A stretch of DNA of 64,000 nucleotides, from positions 1,240,001 through 1,304,000 of the forward strand of contig CAWATZ010000006.1 in NCBI GenBank assembly GCA_963784995.1, written 5' to 3'. This DNA is from CAWATZ01 sp963784995. GTDB lineage: Bacteria > Planctomycetota > Planctomycetia > Gemmatales > Gemmataceae. Each line of letters opens with the position of its first letter. Within the stretch, counting starts at the first letter, position 1. Both the position numbers and the translations under genes were made by a program. The notes beneath the pieces were generated by a model, which was not told the DNA's origin, ran no database searches, and was given only the letters and a program-made list of their open reading frames with translations. Positions 17,041 through 25,491 of this stretch are shown here, in pieces.

Positions 17041-18711
17041 ATGGCAAACGCGGACAATCTCCCCCCCGAGTCAGCTCGTGAGCCCAGGCCAGCTCCAACC
17101 GGGACCGTGCCGGCCGAAGCGCGAGCTGGCTCGCGCACACCCCAGGCCAATCCAATTGCCCCTCCGGACCACCACGCTGAGGCACGAGGTAGCCAGCCTC
17201 CTTCGACCAGGCCGCCTGCGCCCGCCTGGCGCAAATGGCTGCTTCTGGCGGGGGCCGTGGTTGGGCTGGCGGTCCTGGGATACCTCCTGGTTCCCTGGGT
17301 GGAAACGGCACTGAACACGATTTCCACCGATGACGCTTACGTCAACGGCCACGTGACCTTCGTGGCGCCCCGGGTCGCGGGCCAGGTGGCCGCGGTCCTG
17401 GTGGACGACAACTACCGCGTGAAAAAAGGGGCCGTGCTGGTCCGGCTGGACAAGGAACCGTACCAGGTTCAGGTGGCGATCAAGAAAGCCGCCGTGGTCA
17501 CGGCCGAGGCCGACCTGGCAGCCGCCCAGGCTCAGGTGCGGGCCCAGGTGGCCCAGGCCCGGGCCAATCGGTTCCAGCTTGAGCATGCCATCGAGGACGT
17601 CAATACCCAGATCGCCAATCTCGGCGCTGCCGTGGCAACGCTCACCAGCAGGAAGGCAACCCTGGATCTGGCCAGGGCCAACCTCAAACGCGGCGAGAAC
17701 CTGGCGCCCAGCGGCGGCATCAGCAAGGAAGAACTCGACCAGCGCCGCCAGACCGTCAAGGTCGATGAGGCGACCATGGAGCAGGCCCGGCAGCAGGTGT
17801 ACGCCATCCGCGCTGGCCTCGGCCTCCCCACCCAGCCGCCCAAGGGCCAGGAACTGACCTCGGTGCCGGACAACCTCGCCCAGGACTTCTCGAGCGTCCG
17901 CCAGGGGCTGGGGGCGCTGATGCACAGTGCGGCTCAGTTCGGTTACTTCGCGCGCTCCTGGGATGCGACGCCGAAACAGATCGTCGAGGAGTTCTACGCG
18001 CACGATCCGGCCATCGCCGCTATCACCTTCGGGCAGGCGGCAGGCCTGTCCACGCTCTGGCAGCCCGGTTGGGTGGCCGTGACAAGGATCATGACCCAGG
18101 ATTCCCCGGGCAACTTTGATCGCATCATCGCCAACCTCATTCCCAATGCCCCGGCCCTCAAACAGGCCCAGGCCAAGCTCCTCCAGGCCCGCAACGACCT
18201 GGATCAGGCCCTGCTGAACCTGCGCTACTGCGACGTGGTCAGCGAGATCGATGGTGTGGTCACCCGCCGCAACGTCAACCCCGGCAACAACGTCGCCGTG
18301 GGGCAAAGTCTGATGGCCGTCCGCTCGCTGAGGGAGATCTGGATTGACGCCAACTTCAAGGAAACGCAGCTGGCCGACCTGCGCATCGGTCAGCGGGTGC
18401 GCTGCGAGGTGGACACGTACGGCAGCCGCCACGAGTTCGAGGGCCGGATCACCGGGTTCACGATGGGCACCGGGCAAACCCTGGCCCTGCTGCCGCCGCA
18501 GAACGCCACGGGCAACTTCGTCAAGATCGTGCAGCGCCTGCCGGTCCGCATCGAGCTGACCGACTACAACCCGGACAAGGTCCCCCTGTTCGTCGGTCTA
18601 TCGGTCACGCCTTACGTCTACTACAAGGAACCGCCCCAAGGACCGCACGCCGGAGACGTCTTGCAACCGCTTTACCCGTTGCCGCAAGGGCCCACGGCAC
18701 CCAAACCGTGA
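17041..18711 (+). CDS. HlyD/EmrA-family membrane-fusion adaptor
   Basis: Periplasmic adaptor of a tripartite MFS exporter. ATG 17041 follows GAAAGGAG at good spacing. The first 60 residues are a Pro-rich cytoplasmic tail, then one membrane helix (WLLLAGAVVGLAVLGYLLVP). After it comes the EmrA signature STDDAYVNGHVTFVAPRVAG, a lipoyl-type half (GAVLVRLDKEPYQVQV), a long coiled-coil hairpin with Ala/Gln heptads (about residues 150-260), an insert of about 110 residues (VPDNLAQDF to QDSPGNFDRI) that is longer than in E. coli EmrA, and the second lipoyl and beta-barrel parts (DGVVTRRNVNPGNNV, IDANFKETQLADLRIGQ). It is followed by the MFS pump gene after 79 bases that hold a hairpin. Confidence 0.93.
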   Translation: MANADNLPPESAREPRPAPTGTVPAEARAGSRTPQANPIAPPDHHAEARGSQPPSTRPPAPAWRKWLLLAGAVVGLAVLGYLLVPWVETALNTISTDDAYVNGHVTFVAPRVAGQVAAVLVDDNYRVKKGAVLVRLDKEPYQVQVAIKKAAVVTAEADLAAAQAQVRAQVAQARANRFQLEHAIEDVNTQIANLGAAVATLTSRKATLDLARANLKRGENLAPSGGISKEELDQRRQTVKVDEATMEQARQQVYAIRAGLGLPTQPPKGQELTSVPDNLAQDFSSVRQGLGALMHSAAQFGYFARSWDATPKQIVEEFYAHDPAIAAITFGQAAGLSTLWQPGWVAVTRIMTQDSPGNFDRIIANLIPNAPALKQAQAKLLQARNDLDQALLNLRYCDVVSEIDGVVTRRNVNPGNNVAVGQSLMAVRSLREIWIDANFKETQLADLRIGQRVRCEVDTYGSRHEFEGRITGFTMGTGQTLALLPPQNATGNFVKIVQRLPVRIELTDYNPDKVPLFVGLSVTPYVYYKEPPQGPHAGDVLQPLYPLPQGPTAPKP

Positions 18712-18716
18712 CCCGT

Positions 18717-18776
18717 CGTAGGACGGCCTTCCCAGGCCGTCCGGTGTTGCGGACGGCCTGGGAAGGCCGTCCTACG
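18717..18776. repeat. 27-bp perfect hairpin between adaptor and pump genes
   Basis: Arms 18717-18743 and 18750-18776 are perfectly complementary (27 bases, loop GTGTTG). Each arm is itself palindromic (GGACGGCCT-TCCC-AGGCCGTCC). The pump gene's ribosome-binding site GAGGAGG begins right at the end of the right arm, so in mRNA the stem could attenuate the pump or protect transcript ends. Confidence 0.85.
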
Positions 18777-18789
18777 AGGAGGAGGAATC

Positions 18790-20400
18790 ATGAGCAGTGT
18801 GGCCCTTTCTCCCGCAGCGGTCAGCCGGCCGGCGATCAACCCCTGGATCGTTGCCGTCGCCGTGGTCATCCCCACGTTCATGGAGGTGCTGGACACCACC
18901 ATCGCCAACGTGGCGCTGAAATACATCGCCGGCGGCATCTCGGCGGCGAGCGTTGACGCGGAGTGGGTGCTGACCAGCTACCTGGCGGCCAACGCCACCA
19001 TCCTGCCCATCTCCGGTTGGATCGGTGCCCGCCTGGGTCGGCGCAACTACTTCCTGCTGTCGATCGCCGTCTTCACCATTGCCTCGGGGCTGTGCGGCAT
19101 GGCCACCAGCCTGGGGCAGATCATCCTGTACCGGGTGCTTCAGGGCCTGGCCGGCGGCGGCCTGCAACCTTCCAGTCAGGGAGTGCTGCTCGATGCCTTC
19201 CCCCCCGAGAAACAGGGTTCCGCCCAGACGCTGTTCGGGGTCGCGGCCTTGCTGGCGCCGGTCGTCGGCCCGACGCTGGGCGGCTATCTGACGGTGCAGT
19301 ACAACTGGCGCTGGATCTTCTACATCAACCTCCCGGTTGGCCTGCTGGCCCTGGTGGTGTGCTGGTTCGTGGTCGATGATCCGGCTTATCTGAAACAGGA
19401 GAGGGCCCAGCTGCGCCGCCAGCCGCTGAACTTCGACTACCTCGGGTTTGGGCTGCTGGCCCTGGCCATGTCCTGCTGGGAAATCATGCTCAGCAAGGGA
19501 CAGGAGTGGGACTGGATGGGCGATCCGTTCTGGCGCGTGCAGACGCTGCTGGTCCTGTTTGTGCTTGGTCTTGGCTTCCTGATCTTCCGGGAACTGCGGA
19601 TCAGCAACCCGGTGGTCAACTTCCGGCCGCTGGCCGAGCGCAACCTGGCGGCCTGCTGCATCATTATCTTCTGTGCCTACGGTGTCCTCTACGGTGCCAG
19701 CACGTCTCTGCCGGGCTTGCTCCAGTCCCTGTTTGGTTACGACGCTTACGTCTCCGGACTGGTGCAGTCGCCCTCCGGCCTGGCCTCCATCCTGATGATG
19801 GTGGTGGTCGGGTTCCTGCTTGGTCGGGGCACCGACGCCCGCTGGCTGATTGCCGGCGGCCTGGTGGTCATGGCGGCCGGGTGCTACTGGATGGCGGTGA
19901 TGAACCTGTACATCAGCCCGTGGCAGGTGGTCTGGCCGCGCGTGGTCACGATTGCCGGACTGTCGATGATCTTCGCGCCGCTCAACGTGGCGGCCTTCAA
20001 ATACACACCTCAGTACCTGCGTGGGGCCGCGGTCGGCCTGCTGGCCCTGCTCCGTAACGAGGGCGGCAGTGTCGGCACGTCAATGGCCCAGACCATCGAG
20101 ATCCGCCGCGACCAGTTTCACACCTGGCGCACGGGGGAGTTCATCGACCCCTTCAACCCAGCCGTGACGACTACTCTGCAACAGGGCCAGGAGTTCTTCT
20201 ACCGGAACACGGGAGATCCGGTCGGGTCGGGGCAGATGGCGTTGCAGAAGCTCGCGGATGAACGCGCCCAACAAGCGCTGTCGCTGGCCTATTTCGACGT
20301 CTTCTGGGTGTGTGCGGTCCTGGGGGTAGCGCTAGTGGTTTTGGTGCTGCTGATGAAACGCTCCGTGGCCGAGAAGGGCGAACACGTCGGGGCGGAGTAG
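18790..20400 (+). CDS. DHA2-family MFS drug exporter (EmrB/QacA type)
   Basis: Proton-driven multidrug exporter, 536 residues, with the expected 14 membrane segments. ATG 18790 follows GAGGAGGAGGAATC. Visible signatures: helix 1 with FMEVLDTTIANVALKYIAG (DHA2 motif), the helix 2-3 loop GARLGRRNYFLLSI, motif C-like GPTLGGYLTVQYNWRWIFYINLPVG, and a C-terminal cytoplasmic tail. It pairs with the EmrA-like adaptor directly upstream and can be expected to use an outer-membrane factor such as the lipoprotein at 986-2629. Its position right after the NRPS-PKS suggests export of the product or self-protection; this is inference from location. Confidence 0.94.
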   Translation: MSSVALSPAAVSRPAINPWIVAVAVVIPTFMEVLDTTIANVALKYIAGGISAASVDAEWVLTSYLAANATILPISGWIGARLGRRNYFLLSIAVFTIASGLCGMATSLGQIILYRVLQGLAGGGLQPSSQGVLLDAFPPEKQGSAQTLFGVAALLAPVVGPTLGGYLTVQYNWRWIFYINLPVGLLALVVCWFVVDDPAYLKQERAQLRRQPLNFDYLGFGLLALAMSCWEIMLSKGQEWDWMGDPFWRVQTLLVLFVLGLGFLIFRELRISNPVVNFRPLAERNLAACCIIIFCAYGVLYGASTSLPGLLQSLFGYDAYVSGLVQSPSGLASILMMVVVGFLLGRGTDARWLIAGGLVVMAAGCYWMAVMNLYISPWQVVWPRVVTIAGLSMIFAPLNVAAFKYTPQYLRGAAVGLLALLRNEGGSVGTSMAQTIEIRRDQFHTWRTGEFIDPFNPAVTTTLQQGQEFFYRNTGDPVGSGQMALQKLADERAQQALSLAYFDVFWVCAVLGVALVVLVLLMKRSVAEKGEHVGAE

Positions 20401-20495
20401 GCCCTCTCTCCTTCCGCCCGAGGAACTGCTACAATGCCGGGATCAAGCGTTTTGTCTCCACGGTCCTTGCCATTCCCGAAGGAGCGCCGTCCACC

Positions 20496-21230
20496 ATGTT
20501 CCGCAATGCACCGAAGATTCTGGCCGCTGCCAGCCTGGTCCTGGGAACCCTCTTCCTTCTTGTCCTTGCCCCCGCGTCCGCCCAGGATACCCGCAAAGCG
20601 CCGACTCGTCTGGACCGGCTCTGGGCCGACCTGACCAGCCCCGACGAGGGCAAGGCGATGCGTGCCGCCCTGGCCCTGGCCAGCACCCCCAAGGAGACCG
20701 TCCCCTTCATCAAGGACCGGCTTGGTCCGGTCAAGGTCGATGCGAAGATTGTGGCGAAGCTGGTTGCTCGCCTGGACAGCGATGATTTCCAGGCCCGCGA
20801 GGCCGCAGCTCAGGAGCTGGAGTATCTCGGGAAATACGCCCGTCCGCACCTGGAAAAGGCGAAGGCCGGCAGCGAGTCGGCCGAGGTCAAGCGCGCCATC
20901 GTGGACATTCTCGAAAAGCTCCCCAGTGACAAGCCGCCGCCGCCACCGGCTCCTCCGCAGTTGAAGGGACGAAGTGTCTCGATCATTAACCGCAACGGGG
21001 ACATCCAGATCATCATCGACGGCAAGCCGCTGGACCTGTCGGCCATGGCGCCACTGCCCCCGGCCAATCTCGGACCGGTCCCGGTCTGGAAGCGAGCCGG
21101 CCGGGCCATTGCCGTGCTGGAGCAGATCGGCACCCCCAAGGCGCGGAAGATCATTGAGGCAGTCGCCGACGGGGAGAAGGATGCCTTTCCGACGAAGACG
21201 GCAAAGGAAGCAATTGAACGACTTCGATGA
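20496..21230 (+). CDS. Secreted HEAT-like repeat protein of planctomycete type
   Basis: A 244-residue protein with a clear signal peptide (FRNAPKILAAASLVLGTLF... cleaved after APASA). ATG 20496 has GAAGGAG upstream; upstream extensions of the frame lack any signal. The body holds short alpha-helical repeats (RLWADLTSPDEGKAMRAAL, VARLDSDDFQAREAAAQEL, SAEVKRAIVDILEKL) of the kind planctomycetes attach to WD40 or sigma-factor-associated proteins, followed by a Pro-rich linker and a second helical repeat (GRAIAVLEQIGTPKARKI). No catalytic motif is visible; a binding or scaffold role is likely. The last codons lie within the left arm of a long inverted repeat shared with the convergent neighbour. 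Confidence 0.8.
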   Translation: MFRNAPKILAAASLVLGTLFLLVLAPASAQDTRKAPTRLDRLWADLTSPDEGKAMRAALALASTPKETVPFIKDRLGPVKVDAKIVAKLVARLDSDDFQAREAAAQELEYLGKYARPHLEKAKAGSESAEVKRAIVDILEKLPSDKPPPPPAPPQLKGRSVSIINRNGDIQIIIDGKPLDLSAMAPLPPANLGPVPVWKRAGRAIAVLEQIGTPKARKIIEAVADGEKDAFPTKTAKEAIERLR

Positions 21231-21367
21231 CAAGGTGATAGGACCAAGAGATCGGAACACTAATCAACGCTGATCCACACTAATTGGAATGCGGGTTTCT
21301 TTGCTTCGATTAGCGAAGATTAGCGTCGATTAGTGTTCCGATCCCTTGGTCCTATCGCCTTGTCATC
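21226..21367. repeat. 50-nt imperfect inverted repeat joining two convergent gene ends
   Basis: Left arm 21226-21275 and right arm 21318-21367 are complementary at 46 of 50 positions, and the four mismatches are all G-T type. The arms include the stop codons of both convergent genes. The 42-base loop is itself rich in GATTAG-like repeats. It probably works as a bidirectional 3' structure. Confidence 0.8.
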
Positions 21368-22482
21368 TTCTTCCGTCCGATCCCGAACTGGTCCCCGTTG
21401 CCGACCGGCACGCCCTCGCGGAAGACGATCTCCACCATCTTCTCGCTGTGGACCTCGCGGTTCTTTTCGTCCCTGAGCGCCGTAGCGATCTTCTTCGTTT
21501 TGACATCAATCACCTCTCCGGTGGAGGGATACGCCCATTTGCCGTCCAGGCTGAAGGTGATCCAGCCCGGCTGCTCGCGGAGAGGTATGCTGGCAATCTG
21601 CTTGGGCGGCGTCTGACGCAAATCGAAGACGTGCATCCGGCTGTTGGCGGCATCGCAGACCCACACCTCGCTCTCGTCCGGGGTCAGGCCGACGCCGTGA
21701 CTGGAGCAGCCGTGTCGCTTCACCATCCCCTTCTCGAACCCCTTGACCTCGACGCGCTCCAGAACCTTGCCCGTTTGCAGATCGCCGATCTCGAAGCCCA
21801 GCAAGCCGTTGACGCAGACGTACGCCCGGGTGCCGGCCGCGTTGGTGGTGAAGGGCCGGATGCCGCCGCCGAACGGGCCGACGTTCTTGACCACCTTGTG
21901 CATCGCGGCGTCGGCCACCGGCAGCACCGCCGACTTGAGCCCTCCCAGATACATCCGCTTGCCGTCCCGGCTGACCACGGTGTTGTGAGCGCCGTTGTTG
22001 GTTTCGATCTGGGCGATCAGGTCGCCGGTCGCCGGGTTGACGACGTTCCAGTGCCCTTTCTCCAGCGACGGCACGTACAGGAACTTGCCGTCCGGCGTGA
22101 TCGACAGCCGATCGCAGCCGCCCGGCAATTCCTTCTCCCAGAGGACCTTGTCGGTGTTCAGGTCCATGCAGTAAGTGCGCGTCAGGGTGGTGAAAAACAG
22201 GCGTTTGGACGCGGCGTGGGCGCAAACGCCCTTGACGTTCTCCGGCTTCTCTTTCTGGCTGGCCGGCGTCTCGATGCGGCGGACAAAGGCATGGTTTTTG
22301 TCCATGTCAAAGACCAGGATGCCGGCCCCGCCAAACTCCAGCTGATTGCGGATGCCCGGTGCGACGACGTACAGATAATGCTGGTCGCGCTTGTTCGGCT
22401 CGGCCGCGTGCAGCAGCGGCGGGGCGGCCAGTGCGAACGCGGCGGCCAGCGCGATCAGGCCCTTGCGGAGAGTGTGAGACAT
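21352..22482 (-). CDS. Secreted beta-propeller (YVTN/SMP-30-like) protein
   Basis: A 376-residue protein with a signal peptide (KGLIALAAAFALAAPPLLHAA). The body is made of repeated four-stranded blades with loops such as DRLSITPDGKFLYVP, NTVVSRDGKRMYLGG, RPFTTNAAGTRAYVC and GVGLTPDESEVWVCDAANS, which match YVTN-type seven-bladed propellers. No catalytic residues are obvious, so the substrate or partner is unknown; planctomycetes have many such periplasmic propellers. It is divergent from mnmE with 86 bases between starts and convergent with the HEAT-like gene. Confidence 0.82.
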   Translation of the reverse strand: MSHTLRKGLIALAAAFALAAPPLLHAAEPNKRDQHYLYVVAPGIRNQLEFGGAGILVFDMDKNHAFVRRIETPASQKEKPENVKGVCAHAASKRLFFTTLTRTYCMDLNTDKVLWEKELPGGCDRLSITPDGKFLYVPSLEKGHWNVVNPATGDLIAQIETNNGAHNTVVSRDGKRMYLGGLKSAVLPVADAAMHKVVKNVGPFGGGIRPFTTNAAGTRAYVCVNGLLGFEIGDLQTGKVLERVEVKGFEKGMVKRHGCSSHGVGLTPDESEVWVCDAANSRMHVFDLRQTPPKQIASIPLREQPGWITFSLDGKWAYPSTGEVIDVKTKKIATALRDEKNREVHSEKMVEIVFREGVPVGNGDQFGIGRKKMTRR

Positions 22483-22510
22483 TGTGGGGGTTCCTCAGAT
22501 CAGAGAGTCC

Positions 22511-22539
22511 TTGAAGCCAGGGACGCTGGCCTTTATGGT
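22511..22539 (+). promoter_or_regulatory. Candidate sigma-70-type promoter of mnmE
   Basis: TTGAAG (22511-22516), a 17-base spacer and TATGGT (22534-22539) lie 30 bases upstream of the mnmE start in the divergent intergenic region. Spacing is ideal but the boxes are only partial matches. Confidence 0.35.
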
Positions 22540-22568
22540 ACAACTTGCTCGGCTTGATTGGGAGTAGC

Positions 22569-23892
22569 ATGAACCTCAACGACACCATCGCCGCCCTCTC
22601 GACAGCCCCTGGCCCGGGCGGCCGGGCCATCGTGCGCATCAGCGGCCCGACGGCGGTGCGCGTGACCACGACGCTGGGCTTCTTTGCCGAGCCGTTGACC
22701 CCGGCCGGGCGGCGGTTCCTTGCCGGCCATTTGCACCTTCCGGGTCTGGCAAGTCCGCTTCCCGCCGAGGTCCACGTCTGGCCCGCTCCCAACACCTATA
22801 CCGGTCAGGAGCTGGTCGAGATTCACGTGCTTTCTTGCCCGCCGCTGGTCGAGCTGCTGCTGGCCCAGCTGTACCAGGCGGGGCGCGAGCGGCCCAGGCG
22901 GGCGAGTTCACCCTGCGGGCTTTCCTTTCCGGCAAGCTGGACCTGACGCGGGCCGAGGCCGTCCTGGGCGTGATCGAGGCCGGCGACGAGGGCCAGCTGA
23001 AGCAGGCCCTGGGTCAGCTGGCCGGTAACGTCGGCAGGCCCATGCAGGAGCTGCGCGAGGACCTGCTCAACTTGCTGGCGGACGTCGAGGCCGCCCTGGA
23101 TTTTGCCGACGAGGACATTGCCTTTGTGCAGCCCGATGAGACGCTGCGCCGCCTCGGCAAGGGGCTGGCTCATCTCACTCTGGTCAATCGCCAGCTGGAG
23201 CAGCGTTCGCTGAGTGATCGGCCCTTCCGGGTGGTGCTGGCCGGTCGGCCCAACGTCGGCAAGAGCAGCCTGTTCAACGCCCTGACCGGCGGCAGCGCCC
23301 TGGTGAGTGCCGAGCCCGGCACCACGCGCGACTACCTGATCGGCCAGCTCGATCTGGACGACGTCGCCGTCGAGCTGATCGACACGGCCGGGCTGCGGCC
23401 CAGCACGGATTTCATCGAGGGTCTGTCCCAGACGCTCGGTCGAGGCCAGGCGGAGCAGTGTGACCTGCTGCTGCTGTGTCTGGAAGGCGGTCGCGTCGAG
23501 CACGCCCTGGAAGCGGACCTGCTGGAGCGAACCCAGCCACCCGTGCTGGCTCTGGCGACCAAGAGCGATCTGGGATTGTCGGCCGCAGAGGTCCCGGCGG
23601 TCAGCGCCGTGACCGGGGAGGGACTTGCGGAGCTGCGAGCGCTGCTCGGCGAGCGCGCCGGAACCAGGGGCCGCCGGCCTTGGCCCCGAGCCTGAGCCGC
23701 TGCCGGGCGCACGTCCAGGCGTGTCTGGATTGTCTGCGGCGAGCGCACTCGATGGTGCTGTTCGAGGAACCGCCCGAACTGCTGGCCCTGGAGCTGCGCG
23801 AGGCGCTGCATCAGCTGGGGGAAATGGTTGGGGCGGTGCATACGGAGGATTTGCTTGACCGGATCTTCAGCCGCTTCTGCATCGGAAAGTGA
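22569..23892 (+). CDS. mnmE: tRNA uridine-5-carboxymethylaminomethyl modification GTPase MnmE, two frame breaks
   Basis: GTPase that, with MnmG, modifies wobble uridine in tRNAs. Start ATG 22569 (MNLNDTIAALSTAPGPGGRA). The N-terminal formyl-THF-binding domain runs to about 22890, where one G appears missing in a G run; the next frame continues with AQAGEFTLRAFLSGKLDL. The G domain shows G1 GRPNVGKSS, G2 GTTRD, G3 DTAGLR and G4 TKSD. Near 23660-23670 the frame changes again and the true C-terminus is HTEDLLDRIFSRFCIGK; the last four residues (CIGK) hold the conserved Cys. Both breaks are single-base and lie next to homopolymer runs. Because this gene is near-universal in bacteria, they are more likely sequence errors than decay. 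Confidence 0.9.
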
Positions 23893-23995
23893 AATCGGGT
23901 TGCTCCTGTCATCTTGTCATCGAAGCTGTCCCCTGCAAAGCCTGATCGTCGCTTTTCCTTCCGTCGCCCCTTCCTGGACAGAGCAAGAGGGACCC

Positions 23996-25381
23996 ATGAC
24001 CCCTGCAACGGAACCCCAGCTGAGTCGCCGCATCGTCCTCGCCGGCACGGTCGGCAACATCCTGGAGTGGTACGACTTTTCGATTTACGGCTACTTCGCC
24101 CATGCGATTGGTCGAGAGTTCTTTCCCACCGAGGACCCGTTGACTTCGATCCTGGCCGCGTTCGGGGCCTTCGCGGTCGGCTTCCTGATGCGGCCGTTCG
24201 GAGCCGTGTTCTTCGGACACGTGGGCGACCGGATCGGCCGCAAACGCGCCCTGGAGCTGGCGGTGATCTGCATGGCGGTGCCGACCTTCCTGATGGGGCT
24301 GTTGCCTGGCTATGCCGTGCTGGGCCCGACGGCGGCGGTGCTGCTGGTGCTGCTGCGGATGCTCCAGGGGCTATCGGTCGGCGGTGAAGCAACGACGGCC
24401 CAGATCTTCCTGATCGAGCACGCTCCGAAGCGTCAGCAGGGCCTGGCCGGCAGCTGGTCCGGTGCCGGCATCACCGCGGGCATCCTGCTGGGCTCGGCCG
24501 TGGGCGCCCTGAGCGTCTGGCTGGCCGGCGAGGATTCCCCGCTCGGTCTGGGCTGGCGCGTGCCCATGCTGCTGGGGCTGCTGGCTGGGCTGGTCGGCCT
24601 GTACGTCCGCCAGCACTTGCCCGAGGAACCGAAAGCCCAGACCGCTCCCGACCGCGTTCCCGTGCTGGAGGCGTTTCGCCGGCACAGCTCGACCATCGGG
24701 CTGATTTTCGGCATGACTCTGCTGGGAGGGATTGGCTTCTATCTGTCGTTTGTCTACCTGGTGACCTATCTCGAGGAGTTCATCGGCATCTCCTCGCAGA
24801 CCGCCCTGACAATCAACACGATCAGCATGGGCGTGCTGCTGATGATGAACCTGCTGGGCGGCTGGCTGTCGGATCGCATCAACGTCAAGGCCCTGCTGCT
24901 GGCCGTGGCGGCCGCGACGGTCGTGCTGGCCTGGCCGCTGTTCTGGCTGCTGCAGCAACCCGAGCCGCTGCTGATCCTCTCGGCCCAGGTGGTGCTGGCG
25001 ATCCTGCTGGGCCTGTTTTTCGGCGGCAGTGCCAAGCTGATGTACGCCCAGCTGCCGGCCGATCTGCGCTGCACGGTGTTGTCGGTGGGCTTCAACCTGA
25101 GCGTCGGTCTCATTGGCGGCCTGACCCCGGTGGTGGCTACCCTGCTGATCGAGCAGACCCACAACGTCATGGCCCCAGCGTGGTATCTGGCGGCCGCGGC
25201 TGGCGTCTCGCTGATCGCCTTGCTGTGGACCCGTCGGCCGGAGCAGGTTGCCGAAACGCCGGTTCATGACACGTGTGCCACCGCGATGCGAAGCGGAGTG
25301 CGGTCTGTCGCGCTCCGTTTATCGGCGACGCGCAGTGGAGTGCGACCAGCCCTGGCAGACTCCACTCTGCGTCACGGTTAA
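23996..25381 (+). CDS. MFS transporter, metabolite:H+ symporter (MHS) type
   Basis: Twelve-helix carrier similar to ProP/KgtP/ShiA symporters. I chose ATG 23996 (TPATEPQLSRRIVLAGTVGN); upstream frame is not membrane-like. Signatures: GNILEWYDFSIYGYFA in helix 1, the motif FGHVGDRIGRKRALELAV, LRMLQGLSVGGEATTAQIF in helix 4 and FLIEHAPKRQQGLAGSW. Substrate is likely a small organic acid or osmolyte but cannot be assigned. The last 40 or so residues (from TPVHDT, with two RSGVR-type repeats) are Arg-rich and look derived from short inverted DNA repeats (GCAGTGGAGT against ACTCCACTCTGC), not from the family. The stop is followed at once by a 42-bp perfect hairpin. Confidence 0.9.
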   Translation: MTPATEPQLSRRIVLAGTVGNILEWYDFSIYGYFAHAIGREFFPTEDPLTSILAAFGAFAVGFLMRPFGAVFFGHVGDRIGRKRALELAVICMAVPTFLMGLLPGYAVLGPTAAVLLVLLRMLQGLSVGGEATTAQIFLIEHAPKRQQGLAGSWSGAGITAGILLGSAVGALSVWLAGEDSPLGLGWRVPMLLGLLAGLVGLYVRQHLPEEPKAQTAPDRVPVLEAFRRHSSTIGLIFGMTLLGGIGFYLSFVYLVTYLEEFIGISSQTALTINTISMGVLLMMNLLGGWLSDRINVKALLLAVAAATVVLAWPLFWLLQQPEPLLILSAQVVLAILLGLFFGGSAKLMYAQLPADLRCTVLSVGFNLSVGLIGGLTPVVATLLIEQTHNVMAPAWYLAAAAGVSLIALLWTRRPEQVAETPVHDTCATAMRSGVRSVALRLSATRSGVRPALADSTLRHG

Positions 25382-25387
25382 GAGCCA

Positions 25388-25476
25388 CGAACGGAAAGGC
25401 GAGCGGCGCGGCGTCAGCCCGCCGGTAGAAGGGGTCTACCGGCGGGCTGACGCCGCGCCGCTCGCCTTTCCGTTCG
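25388..25476. repeat. 42-bp perfect hairpin between convergent genes
   Basis: Arms 25388-25429 and 25435-25476 are perfectly complementary over 42 bases with the loop AGGGG. It fills the gap between the MFS gene and the convergent unknown gene, and can serve as a transcript end for both strands. The sequence (GGCGGGCTGACGCCGCGCC in the right arm) looks like a dispersed palindromic element. Confidence 0.88.
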
Positions 25477-25491
25477 GGCCTCTAACCAAGG

